Shown: one piece after another, positions 24,600-35,295 of the stretch | How positions within the stretch are numbered: the first letter of the stretch is position 1 | Layout: every line of letters starts with the position of its first letter | NCBI GenBank assembly: GCA_014155875.1 | Contig: JACEFZ010028318.1 | Location: 266,001 to 330,000 of the forward strand | Reading direction: 5' to 3' | Length of the DNA stretch: 64,000 bases | From: Cepaea nemoralis | Taxonomy: Eukaryota; Mollusca; Gastropoda; Stylommatophora; Helicidae | The notes under the pieces: model-generated | What the model saw: only the letters and a program-made list of their open reading frames with translations | The model's database searches: none | What the model was told of the DNA's origin: nothing | Program-made: the position numbers and the translations under genes

Positions 24600-25389
24600 A
24601 TGTTACAACTCGCTACCGGTAAGTTGGCTTTTTGATAAAGCTTTCACATTTTCGTTGTGTTTCTCCAAGTAGGCATATGGGTAACCTAACAATACTAGTA
24701 TAATACTAGTATAATATATGGTGCTAGACGCAAATATATAAAGAGACAAGCATTTCTTCCTATAGTATTGTACGCTGGGTCGACATGGAATAAAGCTGGC
24801 ATTCGAACTTTTGAACACAACACTATGGTGGTACCTTAATAATATAGGGAGTAATGTGTAGTCGTAGGGGAAGGTGAAAGTGTACTGCGGGTCCACATAC
24901 CCATTATCGATAGAAATATATGAAGTGTGTAACAGAAAGGGCATGTCAGATTCATAGCTATTAACTGTAATATCAATGTATATAACACTGATAAAGTACC
25001 CTGTTCTTATCTGTTTTACAGATACCGAGACCCACGAAAACCTAATTAGCAAACTATGGAGCATACTAAGAGCTGAACCATACAGCTATTGCATGGCGTG
25101 TCTTAATGTCCCACAAAATCAAGAAGCCGAGAATCCATTCAGTCATTCTTGTGATTATGGTGAGGGTGGTAGTTCTGCAGATCTAGTAACGGTTCGATTG
25201 CGGGATGTACTACAACAGAACTTCACCAAACAAGAAATAATCACATTAAGCCTGAATAGAATTGAGGAGTGCATCCTCGAGTATAATCAACAACAGGATA
25301 CTCCAGAACCATCCGCACTAAACGTCGAGCGAACATCATCACCGGCATCCTTAACTTTTAGTCAATCCACACTAGCGGATGAGTATTAA
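24600..25389 (+). CDS. two-exon gene in left arm, 128 residues, unknown family
   Basis: Exon 1 is 24600-24618 (19 bases, starting M-L-Q-L-A-T), ending at a strong donor (G/GTAAGT). Exon 2 is 25022-25389, after the acceptor CTGTTTTACAG. The join gives codon GAT and a 128-residue protein ending LADEY. The protein has Cys/His positions CMAC...HSCDYGEGG that might bind metal, then a helical acidic stretch (VRLRDVLQQNFTKQEIITL, about residues 65-85) and a Ser/Thr/Pro-rich tail. It lacks signal peptide and membrane segments. The right-arm copy differs at only a few residues while intron and flanks vary more, which suggests selection or recent conversion (inference). I do not recognise the family. 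Start and splice sites are chosen because both are conserved in the two arms. Confidence 0.6.
24685..24950. other. intron segment present only in the left arm
   Basis: Compared with the right-arm intron (28908-29047, 140 bases), the left intron is 403 bases. The extra stretch lies between CATATGGG and AGCTATTAACT. It is AT-rich with repeated ACTAGTATAAT. It is open on the minus strand (part of 24603-25064), but no known protein was recognised. It is either an insertion in the left arm or a deletion in the right. Confidence 0.55.
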
Positions 25390-25654
25390 AACACCTACAT
25401 AAAAAACAAAATGGCTATAATATACTTACAGTCCTGTCTTTAAAAGCTGACCAGTCATCAATACGAAGAAAACTACTCTTTATGTTTCCAACTTGAATGT
25501 TTCATGTAGAAATTTAATTGTTAATTTTTTGTATAATTTTATTGTTGAAATTTTATTTTGTTCCATTCAATTATAGTGACTTATTACATAAGATACGTTT
25601 AATTTTCTGAAATACAGCTGTTGTTTGCATAGGGTACAGGCGAATATCTTATAA

Positions 25655-26835
25655 GTTTCGATGAACTTTGGTCAAACTTTTCACATTTGGTTAACAAAGT
25701 TTCCTACTTTTTTATGAGTTTTGTTTGAAATTTGGTCAAACTTGTCCAAAAATTTTCACCTTTGGTTAACACATTTTCTTACTTGGCCAAGATTTTTACC
25801 ATTTGGTTAACAAAGTTTCCTACTTTTCATAAGTGTGGGTGAAATGTGGTCACACTTTTCACATCTGGACAACAAATTTTTCCTACTTTTCATATGTTTG
25901 ACTGAGATTTTTATAAGTTTGGTTTGAAATTTGGCTAACCTTTTCACATCTGGTTAACACATTTTCTTACTTGGCCAAGATTATTTGCCATTTGGTTAAC
26001 AAAGTTTCCTACTTTTCATAAATTCGGGTGAAATGTGTTCAAGCTATTCACATCTGGACAACAAAATTTCCCACTTTTCATAAGTTTGGGTGACAGCTGC
26101 CCAAAATTTTCACGTTTGGTTAAAATATTTTCCTACTTTTCATATGTTTGACTGAGATTTTTATCAGTTTGGTTTGAAATTCGGCTAATCTTTTCACATT
26201 TGGTTAACAAATTGTCCTACTTTTCATAAGATTAGGGGAGCTTTTTATAAGTCTGGTTGAAATATAGCCAAAATTTTCACCCTCTGGCTAACAAATTTTA
26301 TTACTTGGCCAAGATTTTTGCCATTTGGTTAACAAAGTTTCCTACTTTTTATGAGTTTGTTTGAACTTTGGCTAACCTTTTCACTTTAGTTAACAAATTT
26401 TCCTACTTGTTGACGGTTGTGGTTGAACTTTGACCAAAAATTTCACCTTTTGGTTAACAAAGTTTCGTTCTTTTCATAAGTGTGGGTGAAAGTTGGCCAC
26501 ACTTTTTACGTTTGGTCACCAAAGTGTTTTACTTTTTATAAGTTTGGTTGAAATTTGGTCAAACTTTTCACCTTTGGTTACCAAATTGGGCTACTTTTAA
26601 TAAGTTTGGATGAATTTTGACCAAAATTTTGACCTTTGATTTAGCAAATGTTCCTAATTTTCATAAGTTTGACTGAGCTATTTATAAGTTTGGATGAAAT
26701 TTGACCAAAAGTTTTCACATTTGGTTAACTCCTACTTTTCATGAGTTTGGGTGAGCTTTTTATAAGTCTGGTTGAAATGTAGCCAAACAAATTTCCCATT
26801 TGCTAACAAATTTTATTACTTGATTGAGATTTTTG
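25655..26835. repeat. degenerate tandem field, unit about 60-65 bp
   Basis: About 18-20 diverged units of the kind TTTTCACATTTGGTTAACAA, CTACTTTTCATAAGTTTGG, TGAAATTTGGTCAAAC. Indels and mixed orders show it is old. It is T/A-rich and noncoding, with frequent GGTTAAC (an HpaI-like palindrome core). Its position inside the loop suggests a spacer or replication/packaging-like region, but that is a guess. Confidence 0.7.
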
Positions 26836-27195
26836 CCCTTCATTCTCTCATCGCATGACAACTATATACACCGTAAACACTAAATATTCAACAACCAAGA
26901 CGTAATTATAATCTATACACCTGTTTATTTAGTATTTCAGTACATTCTACAAGAATAATAATTTAAAAAAATGTATAATGTCGTTATACGAAATGGATGA
27001 TGTGGTATGAGCTGGTATACATAGTATCATCACAATATTTTATTTTCACATATAGAGCTATACAAATTTTATGTTGTTTCTGGATTTCTTCACACCACTG
27101 TCTCGGTAGGTTGGTTTTTCCGGCTGGTAGTCTGGTATGTATAGGTCACTTGGTATGTAGTCATAAGGATGGTCTCCTGATTGGTGGGCTGACAT

Positions 27196-27486
27196 CTAAG
27201 CATTGTAGACACCCGGGCCATCAATCATCTGAATGTCGGGCACATCAAACATCTGGCTGTTGGGTTCTTCACATATCTGGCTGCTGGGGTCATCATACAT
27301 CTGACTGTAGCTGGGTTGATAACTGGCGGTATAGTATGCGTCTGCTTGGTGGCTTCGTTTAGTTCCCTGTTTGACTTGAGTACTGTCTTGAGTGTGTTGG
27401 ACATGACTGCTTCGGTTGGTGTCTTGTTGCACATCAAACAGCTGGCTATTGGGCTCATTGTTGGATGGATGAAGAATGACTTGCAC
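27196..27486 (-). pseudogene. second copy of the PC4-like protein's C-terminal tail
   Basis: This 96-codon reading frame carries KRSHQADAYYTASYQPSYSQ, then repeated SQM/SQI motifs (MYDDPSSQICEEPNSQMFD). It overlaps the end of the 27455-28111 ORF in another frame. At the DNA level 27284-27415 is a diverged duplicate of 27615-27740 (both hold ACATCTGACTGTAGCT.GGTTGA and GGTATAGTATGCGTCTGCTTGG). I read it as a tandem duplication that changed the frame of the tail, or as the true tail reached by splicing. Confidence 0.45.
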
Positions 27487-28111
27487 GATGACTTGGATTA
27501 AAGTGAGGAAGAGTTGCGCAATTCGTCGACCTCACTCTCTCGCCTGAGTCCATCTGAGTCCAGTGGCAAGACAAGTCGAGACGACTGGAGACTGGGCTCA
27601 TTACACATCTGGTTGCTGGGGTAATCACACATCTGACTGTAGCTTGGTTGAAAACTGGTGGTATAGTATGCGTCTGCTTGGTGGTTTCGGTTAGTTCATT
27701 GTTTAACTTGAGCACTGACTTGAGTGTTTTGGACTTGATTTTTCTGGTAGTGCATTGTTTGACATGAGCACTGACTTGAATGTTTTGGTTAAAGACTTGC
27801 TTGCCTCTGTTATTGTCTTGTTTGACTTCGTCATTGGCTTGGTTAACTTGGTTGAGTCTGTCAAAGTCAGCTAGGATCTCGCGATGCATGGCGCTCATCT
27901 GTTCATATTCTTGCCGAGTAAATGTCATACCCGTCTTAGTCGGGAACCTCTTGTCAGAATCACCGTAAAATCTTCGGATGTGTAACATGTTCGTTCCTGT
28001 GTAGGATGAGACAAACACGACCTTATCACCACCGCCCAATGGTCTAATAGTCTCACCACTACGAGTCATGTAGACCCAGTTAGCGGGCACAGTCTTGAGG
28101 TCTGTAGTCAT
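27455..28111 (-). CDS. PC4/p15-like ssDNA-binding domain protein
   Basis: A 218-codon ORF. Residues about 18-75 fit the PC4 (SUB1) fold. After a leader with WVYMTRSGETIRPLGGGD come the strands VVFVSSYTGTNMLHIRRFYG, then FPTKTGMTFTRQEYEQM, matching the family pattern of a beta-sheet with IR-F/Y, a basic P-x-K-x-G turn and a C-terminal helix. PC4 proteins bind single-stranded or melted DNA and act in transcription and repair; eukaryotic PC4 is about 127 residues. The rest (about residues 95-218) is polar, Gln/Asn/Thr-rich and partly a frame-shifted duplicate. A TATA box lies 38 bases upstream, leaving a leader of only about 10 nt, a compact layout more like a viral than a host gene. A role in element replication or transcription is inference. 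Confidence 0.6.
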   Translation of the reverse strand: MTTDLKTVPANWVYMTRSGETIRPLGGGDKVVFVSSYTGTNMLHIRRFYGDSDKRFPTKTGMTFTRQEYEQMSAMHREILADFDRLNQVNQANDEVKQDNNRGKQVFNQNIQVSAHVKQCTTRKIKSKTLKSVLKLNNELTETTKQTHTIPPVFNQATVRCVITPATRCVMSPVSSRLDLSCHWTQMDSGERVRSTNCATLPHFNPSHRASHSSSIQQ

Positions 28112-28148
28112 CTTCTGATCACAATGCTTGAGTGTTACCAGCCTCTGG

Positions 28149-28156
28149 TTTATATA
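28149..28156 (-). promoter_or_regulatory. TATA box of the PC4-like gene
   Basis: On the minus strand TATATAAA lies 38 bases before the ATG (28111). The predicted start site is within about 10 bases of the ATG. CCGGTTTTACGGGT-like sequence lies just upstream. Confidence 0.5.
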
Positions 28157-28539
28157 CTAGTTCTTGAGCCACCCGTAAAACCGGTTTCAGTCAGTTTCTT
28201 AGGTCAAGTGGTTCAGCTTACGCTTACGCGGCTGTCCGTATGGCGCGACTAAGCGCTCTACTAACCTCTCGTTGACCCATTGTATGTTTGAGCTGGGTTG
28301 GAAAATGCGGGTCATGCTCGCCCCATGACCTCTCAACAGGATGAAATAGATAGCGTGAGGGCGCCGTGATACTTGTGTTATAGTCACTGTGAGCTACAGT
28401 CTGTGAAGTCAGAATACCAGTGCTATACATATGCAGTCTCCTCACACCCACTGTAGTTTTCTTCTTATTGATGACTGGTGAGCTATTAAAGACAGGAATG
28501 TAAGTATATTACAGCCATTTTGTTTTTTATGTAGGTGTT

Positions 28540-29066
28540 TTAATACTCGTCCGCTAGTATGGATTGACTGAAAGTTAAGGATGCCGGTGATGATGTTCGC
28601 TCGACGTTTAGTGCGGATGGTTCTGGAGTATCCTGTTGTTGATTATACTCGAGGATGCACTCCTCAATTCTATTCAGGCTTAATGTGATTATTTCTTGTT
28701 TGGTGAAGTTCTGTTGTAGTACATCCCGCAATCGAACCGTTACTAGATCTGCAAAACTACCACCCTCACCATAATCACAAGAATGACTGAATGGATTCTC
28801 GGCTTCTTGATTTTGTGGGACATTAAGACACGCCATGCAATAGCTGTATGGTTCAGCTTTTAGTATGCTCCATAGTTTGCTAATTAGGTTTTCGTGGGTC
28901 TCGGTATCTGTAAAACAGATAAGAACAGGGTACTTTATCAGCGTTATAGACATTGATATTATAGTTAATAGCTTATACCATAAGCCCATATGACTACTTG
29001 GAGAAACACAACGAAAATGTGAAAGCTTTATAAAAAAACAACTTACCGCTAGCGAGTTGTAACATT
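28540..29066 (-). CDS. two-exon gene in right arm, 128 residues, unknown family
   Basis: Minus-strand twin of the left-arm gene. Exon 1 is 29066-29048 and exon 2 is 28907-28540, with a 140-base intron that has the same donor (GTAAGT) and acceptor (TTTTACAG). Differences from the left copy seen by eye are T6S, R/K and S/F in exon 2, and T/I near the end; everything else is the same. It is co-directional with, and lies about 430 bases upstream of, the PC4-like gene, whose own TATA box lies between them. The family is unrecognised. Keeping both splice sites and the frame in both arms supports a real gene. Confidence 0.6.
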
Positions 29067-29124
29067 GTGAGCTGGTTGCTGTTCACTGAGACCGGTACTT
29101 CTATTCGACGAATGCTGGTCGTCT

Positions 29125-29134
29125 TATACACGCT
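29125..29134 (-). promoter_or_regulatory. TATA-like box of right-arm gene
   Basis: Minus strand GTGTATAAG, in the same place relative to the ATG (29066) as in the left arm. Confidence 0.45.
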
Positions 29135-29169
29135 ATTTTCTGACGTAGAATGACTAAACAGATTATTAT

Positions 29170-29405
29170 GCACTGTCTGGTAATGTGACCGGATGCGACT
29201 CCATCTTTGACCGGTTGAGTTATTAGTCACGTGTTTCGGATGTATCCCATAAGACACGTGACCGGCTACAGCGCCATCTTTGATCGGTTTTAGCCACGTG
29301 GTTGTACACTTACACATGTGAGCGAGTGCGACGCCATCTTTACCGGTTTTAATCATGTGTTTCGATTGTATACCTTAGACATATGACCGGAAGCATCGCC
29401 ATATT
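29170..29405 (-). promoter_or_regulatory. upstream repeat block with YY1-like and E-box motifs, right arm
   Basis: Counterpart of 24258-24485. All four units and their AAGATGG cores, CACGTG and CCGGTCA motifs are kept. Confidence 0.5.
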
Positions 29406-29679
29406 TAATCGACTGTGACCATTACCCAAGTGTCTCGGCTGTATCGTTATGCTGTCAGTACGTTCTGAGTCCTCCTCCGGTTTTCCCCAAAGACATGTCT
29501 GAACACGTCCACGTACGTTCACTACGCCGATATAGCACCGTGATGAGTCACCCAGTCGGTCACCCTCAGATGATGATGATGATGATGAGATGATGATGAG
29601 ATGATGATGATGATGATTTTGTTGGTCGTGGTGGGTGATGATGATAATCCTGATAACAGACACTACAGAAGATTATGGG

Positions 29680-30224
29680 TGCCGGTTGTTCAGAAAGACA
29701 ACGGCAAGCTTGCCCAGGAAGCACGAATGGTGGGGCTGACTGCGTCGTCCTGTAAATGCAATACATTACAGCTTGACTGCATTATGTAATAGTTAGACAC
29801 ATAGTTATAGTACGAGGCATACCTTTGGTCGTGAAATCACACGTCAAATCAGGATGGTACACGACCAACCAAACAATGTTGGGACTGACTGCGACGTCCT
29901 GTAAATGCATTGCATTACACCTTAACTGTAATATGTAACAGACAGCCACATAACTATAGTACGAGGCATAGATGTGGTCGTTAATGACACGGCAAATCAT
30001 GGTGGCACATGAGCATCATAACAATGTTGGGGTTGACTGCGATGTCCTGTCATTGATAACACACACACATGCACATACACACACACACACACATGACATG
30101 GCTGCCGTTCGTTCAAAATGACAATTGCAAACTTGCCCCAGGAAGACTGACACTCTATAGAATACTGAGGTTGACTTCGATGTCCTGTAATTGATAGCAC
30201 ACACACACACACACACACACGCAT

Positions 30225-30279
<55 letters not shown>

Positions 30280-30533
30280 ACATGACACGGCTGTCGTTAG
30301 TTCAAAATGACAATTGCAAACTTTCCCCAGGAAGCCTGAAGCTCAACAGAATGCTTAGGGTGACTGAGATGTCCTGTAATTGATAGCACACACACACGCG
30401 CGCATGTACATATACACACACGCACATGACACGGCTGTTGTTCGTTCAAAATGACAATTGCAAACGTGTCTCATGAAGCCTGACGCTCCACAGAATGCTG
30501 AGGTTGACTGCGATGTCCTGTAATTGATAACAC

Positions 30534-30568
<35 letters not shown>

Positions 30569-30735
30569 CATGACACAGCTGTCGTTCGTTCAAAATGACA
30601 ATTGCAAACTTGCCCCAGGAAGCCTGACACAGAATGCTTGGACTGACTGCGATGTCCTGTAATTGATAAAACACACGATGGCGCGCATGCACACACACGC
30701 GCACGCACGCACGCGCACACACAGACACGCGCACA
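29680..30735. repeat. tandem SINE-tail monomers with (CA)n spacers, right arm
   Basis: Reverse counterpart of 22970-23885. Units of about 110-150 bp end GATGTCCTGTAATTGATA and are joined by (CA)n. The longest CA spacers are at 30195-30280 and 30530-30570, longer than in the left arm. Unit order is similar, but spacer lengths and some units differ. Confidence 0.75.
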
Positions 30736-31702
30736 TATCCCGCGTGACTAAGTCATCCATGCACCTACGTATATATGCCTAAGTCACTGGGACAACCTAC
30801 ATGCAGCTATAGAAATAAAACAGAAATAAATAAATACATAAATATATAAATACATACATACATATCTATTTATATTTAATATTTCAAACAATTTGTGTAA
30901 CGGCTTCATATAGCTATATTTGCGAATAGCTTATTTTTTTTTCCAGCGCAAATATTCCCTTCACAGCCCCGGCTGTACCACGTCGGCTGATCTTTACCTG
31001 GAGATAAGCACTGAAGTCCACTGACGTTAATTGAAAATTCCTTAGGCGTTCTGGCTGACCACTATCAGATAATCTCGCACGACGATCACTGGGCAGGCGA
31101 GGCGAGGCATGTAATTACATAGCTGCAAGGTCAAGCACAAGGGGACACAACCATTTCCAAGAGAAACAAATCGTCTCCCTTTGGTTACTTGTTTATTCTG
31201 TTTATTAAGGGGACATTATTTGCGCTGTTTCATTACATATTTGTATGTAAATCTTAGCAAGTTACGTCTTAAATTAATTGAGACTAGTAGTTTTATATTT
31301 ACATTAATATTATCCGCGAAAAGTACAAGAAATTTAGCCGTTTATTATGTTTTTTAGGCTTAATTTTTAATAATATTGTATGACTGTCAGTGTCCACGAC
31401 ACTGGTGATCGAGTGAAATGGCGAGTCATGACCGCCCACGCTTTCCGGCATGGCACATGATTGATTGATTGATGACTGTCTAGTATATTTTTAAACCAGA
31501 TTTTCACCAAGCGCTTAATGTTGATACATGGGTAGGGACTTTTACCGAATTAGCTATCAGCGTGCAAAAGTTTATTCATGCGGTCATTACTTGACCTACT
31601 CGGGGTAACTCGAGTGATGGCATAAATCATTTTTTCACTCTGTCATATTGGATTTCGACCTCCTCATAGAAGGGGGTCGATATCTACATGACTGGGGCTC
31701 GA

Positions 31703-31705
<3 letters not shown>

Positions 31706-31782
<77 letters not shown>
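31706..31782. repeat. (CA)n microsatellite
   Basis: About 37 CA units with one CATA break. Confidence 0.95.
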
Positions 31783-31784
<2 letters not shown>

Positions 31785-32087
31785 TGGGACTCGAAACCAG
31801 ATGCCCGGCAACTATTTGGTCTACTTATTTACATAAGTATCCCACATGCCCGGGGCTTGTCTCGCCGCCGCCGCCACCGCCATCGGGACCGGAAGTGACA
31901 ACAGGACGTGACAACCAGACCCAAGCAAATAACCGCCAAGTTTAAATACTGAGGTCAATTGAGGTCCGCTTTTATGACGAAACAAGATGGCGGGATAACC
32001 CCGTAAAGAAGGAGTTATCGGGGGGGGGGGGGGGGGGGGGGGTTGGAAACCCCAAAAAACGAGTTAGTTACAACGCCCCTTACTACT

Positions 32088-32262
32088 CGGTATTGATATT
32101 CCCATGCAACTCTGTTATTCCCTCCGCCCATTATTTAACGTGGTTGGCCTCTTCCTCTGCTTCCATCTTGTCTGTTCATTATGCTTGTTGTGGTATACTG
32201 TTAGTTGATAGTTACATGGCCAAACAATTTGACTTGCTGCCTTCTAATAAAAAATGCTGGTG
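32088..32262 (-). repeat. RTE-like LINE 3' end, right half of a split copy
   Basis: GATATTCCCATGCAACTC, TTATTCCCTCCGCCC, GGCCTCTTCCTCTGCTTCC and GGCCAAACAATTTGACTTGC match 50130-50290 in order. The reference continues directly from the left half at 21578, so this is the other half of the interrupted copy. Confidence 0.75.
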
Positions 32263-33150
32263 TTGACTACAAACGCCATGTAAAAGATTAAGCAACTAAC
32301 TTTTAACTTGTAGCTTGTCATTGCTTTCTGAACGTCATGTAAAAGGATATGAAATTATCTTCTAATAAAACGTTATGTAAAAGAATATGCAACTAACTTC
32401 TAATAAAACGTCATGTAAAAGGATATACAAAAATACTTCTAATAAAACGTCATGTGAAAGAATATACCTCAAACTTCTAATAAAACTTCATGTAAAAGGA
32501 TATACAATAAACTTATTATAAAATCTCATGTAAAATTATCTACAACAAACTTCTAATAAAACGTCATGTAAAAGGATATACAACAAACTTCTAATAAAAC
32601 GTCATGTAAAAGGATATACAACAAACTTCTAATAAAATATCATGTAAAAGGATATACAACAAACTTATAAGAAAACGTCATGTAAAAGGATATACAACAA
32701 ACTTGTAAGAAAACGTCATGTAAAAGGATATGCAACAAACTTCTAATAAAACGTCATGTAAAAGGATATACAACAAACTTCTAATAAAACGTCATGTAAA
32801 AGGATATACAACAAACTTCTAATAAAATGTCATGTAAAAGGATATACAACAAACTTGTAAGAAAACGTCATGTAAAAGGATATACAACAAACATGTAAGA
32901 AAACATCATGTAAAAGGATATGCAACAAACTTCTAAGAAAACGTCATGTAAAAGGATATACACAAAACTTCTTATAAAACGTCATGTAAAAGGATATGCA
33001 ACAAACTTCTAAGGAAACATCATGTAAAAGGATATACAACAAACTTCTTATAAAACGTCATATAAAAGGATATGCAACTAACTTCTAATAAAACCTCATG
33101 TAAAGGGATATGTTACTAACTTTTAACTTGTAGTGTGCCATTGCTTTTTG
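32262..33150. repeat. satellite, unit about 37-38 bp, derived from a SINE tail
   Basis: About 21 units of CTTCTAATAAAACGTCATGT then AAAAGGATATACAACAAA. The first units still read GGTGTTGACTACAAACG, CATGTAAAAGATTAAGCAACTAACTTTTA, which is the tail of the SINE at 20115-20155. AACTTCTAATAAAA is close to the adjoining RTE sequence TGCCTTCTAATAAAA. The array seems to have arisen at that SINE/RTE junction. Confidence 0.8.
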
Positions 33151-33650
33151 GACGAGAAGTTAACATATAAGGTCAACTGACCAGCGTGCGGTGCGACCCC
33201 ATTACGTCGCCACCAGAAGCGGAAGTGTAAGCGCGTTAATCCTCCCAGTATAATAGAGCTGTGCTGGATTTGATGAGTCGTCATCCTCTCCCTCCTCCCC
33301 CTCATCATCGTCATTATGTGGAAGGTCCTCTTCCTCAACAACATTTTTAAAGACTTGTTTTATGTTGCATTATGCATCAAATTAAAGGGAGTTGTGTATG
33401 GAAAACTTCCGTATATAAGTATTATAAGCCCATGGCAGATACCAGAGGTCGCCTGAAACAATTAATCATCCCATGGCACTTTATCAGCTAACTGCCCAGC
33501 AATAAGTAAGTCAAAGTAAATTACCCTTTCTATAGCCTTATTTCCATTGGGCATATGGTGTAAGACCCCTATTTTTACAGACCGATCGGCACTCGGTGGG
33601 AATTGTGGTCAAGATCACACAACCCACCTCTTCTCCTAAGGCGTTTCCCG
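33150..33650. other. intergenic, no gene seen
   Basis: A short ORF (33123-33344, minus) has no recognisable domain. Nothing else was noted. Confidence 0.35.
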
Positions 33651-33654
33651 TATC

Positions 33655-33778
33655 CAATTAAGACCCCAGGTAAATTTTAGAAATTCGCTTCGATGCGGAT
33701 TCGAACTCATTACCGCCGCGCAGGCAGGTAAGCGTCTAGCCACTCCATTACCGGGACTCCCCAATCTATATCTATAAC
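33655..33778 (-). repeat. tRNA-headed SINE-like fragment
   Basis: The minus strand reads GGGGAGTCCCGGTAATGGAG, then TGGCTAGACGCTTACC and GAGTTCGAATCCGCATCG, a strong A/B-box pair. It resembles the head at 255-335. It is not a clean cloverleaf. Confidence 0.5.
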
Positions 33779-33899
33779 AAAGGATGCATGTGTGTGGGTG
33801 GGGATGTGTTTGATGCGTTCGATAACGGTCCATCCGATTGAGATGAAATTTTCTACATGTATTCTTTTCATTCCCGCGCAGGCAACTGTCATAGTTTTT

Positions 33900-34370
33900 G
33901 TGTGTGTGGTTTGTTTCAGCTATTTACTTACTAAAATTTAATATTTAAATTTACATTATCATTTCCATATTGAAAGGGGACTTAACAAAAGAAAGTTATT
34001 TCAAGGGGCATAACTTTTAATAACATTGCTATTATTGTATATACAGATTGTTGTATTGTTTTCAAAGATTTATAAACTCTTTGTCTACAGTTATTTACAG
34101 GCATATGAGTTATAATAAATAATGATATAATCTTTAAGGCATTTCCATATTTTTATAAAAATAATGCATCTATTTAAATGGTGAAAATTTTCTAACTCAT
34201 CTTTTCGACTCAAGAAGTTATCTACAGTCATGTAGGTGATTGAAAACAGTTTTCATTAAAAATAATGGATGGTGTGAGGCAGGACATTCTTAAGTTAATT
34301 TGTTTTGTTTTATTTTGTTTTTAAAAAACCAAAAAAAAAAACTAAAAATGAATGAACCCTTTCATTCATT
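33900..34370. other. AT-rich intergenic sequence
   Basis: Nothing recognised. Confidence 0.35.
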
Positions 34371-34379
34371 GGCACCTTT

Positions 34380-35290
34380 CCGTCTTGACAGACGATAGTT
34401 TGGTACATTGTGCTTCAAAAAGGCTTAATAACTACCATCCATGGCGGTGGCGAGTGTGGCTGGTAAGGCCAATTCTTGCTGCAAATGTTTGCCCACAGTA
34501 GGTGCATGTGAAAACATGGTCATTTCCACCATTTTGCACCATCTTACGTCTCTCACGCTCTGTGTGTGCTTTATCTGCAATCATTTTCTCCTTTGTCTTT
34601 ATTCCATTTCTGATAGTTGCCCTCCATGCAACACGTTCAGCGGCGACGTGTTCCCATTGTGCATTATCAATGCCTATATCAATCATGTCCCGCTTACACA
34701 CATCTTTGTATCGTAGTAGAGGCCAACCCTGAGATCTCCTACCCATCTGTAATTCACCAAAAAAGATGTACTTTGGTATTCTACCATCATCCATCCTCCT
34801 AACGTGTCCTATCCATCTAAGTCTATGAAGACTGAGCATGGAATACACCGTCACACAACCTGATCTTTCCAATACTTCAGTATTTGTGATTTTGTCTTGC
34901 CACTTAATACCAAGTATTCTTCGCAGACACCGCATATGAAAGCTGTTTAAAACGTTTCTCTTGGCGTGAGTAAGTTGTCCAGGTTTCACTGCCATAAAGA
35001 AGAGTACTAAGGACACAGGCTTGGTAGACGAGGACTTTTGTTTTGGCAGTAAGCTTCCTGTTCTCCCAGACTCTTTTTGCTAACATGTTCATTGTTGTTG
35101 CTGCCTTGCCAATCCTGATGTTGATTTCCTGATCGAGGGATAATTTGCTATTTACCTCTGATCCTAGATATGTAAAATGGTCTACTATCTCCAGTTCGGC
35201 GTCGTCAATAAAGATTGATGGTACATCATGTGCACCTTGTGACATAATTCTTAAGACCAGGGATGGAGTTATTGCCTCTCCATAGCACAA
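34380..35290 (-). pseudogene. LINE reverse transcriptase 3' half with C2H2 finger
   Basis: Two overlapping frames (35290-34904, then 35016-34432) encode the post-catalytic half of a LINE ORF2. They carry VDHFTYLGSEVNSKLSLDQE, ACVLSTLLYGSETWT, then RCLRRILGIKWQDKITNTEV and LRWIGHVRRMDDGRIPK. A frame change near 35000 splits them. The C-terminus carries a C2H2 zinc finger, CTYCGQTFAARIGLTSHTRH plus a further His (C-x2-C-x12-H-x4-H), just before the stop at 34432. Past the stop is CGTCTGTCAAGACGG, also seen at about 875 in the deleted copy. The RT catalytic motifs lie upstream and are missing. It is a defective mobile-element gene. Confidence 0.8.
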
Positions 35291-35295
35291 AGCCT

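Larger units (their letters stand above)
25473..28454. other. unique loop of the palindromic element
   Basis: Between the arms: an AT-rich repeat field (25660-26830), about 100-200 bases of AT-rich sequence, and minus-strand coding sequence (27196-28111) with its promoter. No plus-strand gene is recognised. Confidence 0.6.
28455..32087 (-). repeat. right terminal inverted repeat arm
   Basis: Reverse copy of 21766-25472. It ends GGAAACCCC...GTTAGTTACAACG...CCCTTACTACT and carries a poly-G run (about 32020-32042) where the left arm has a short GGGGG. The outer part also has (CA)n at 31706-31780 where the left arm has a short GTGTGTGCG stretch. Confidence 0.85.

Noticed and set aside
24603..25064. 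153-codon minus ORF across the left-arm intron
   Set aside because: It is interrupted in the right arm by the missing 263 bases and overlaps the conserved exons; no known domain.
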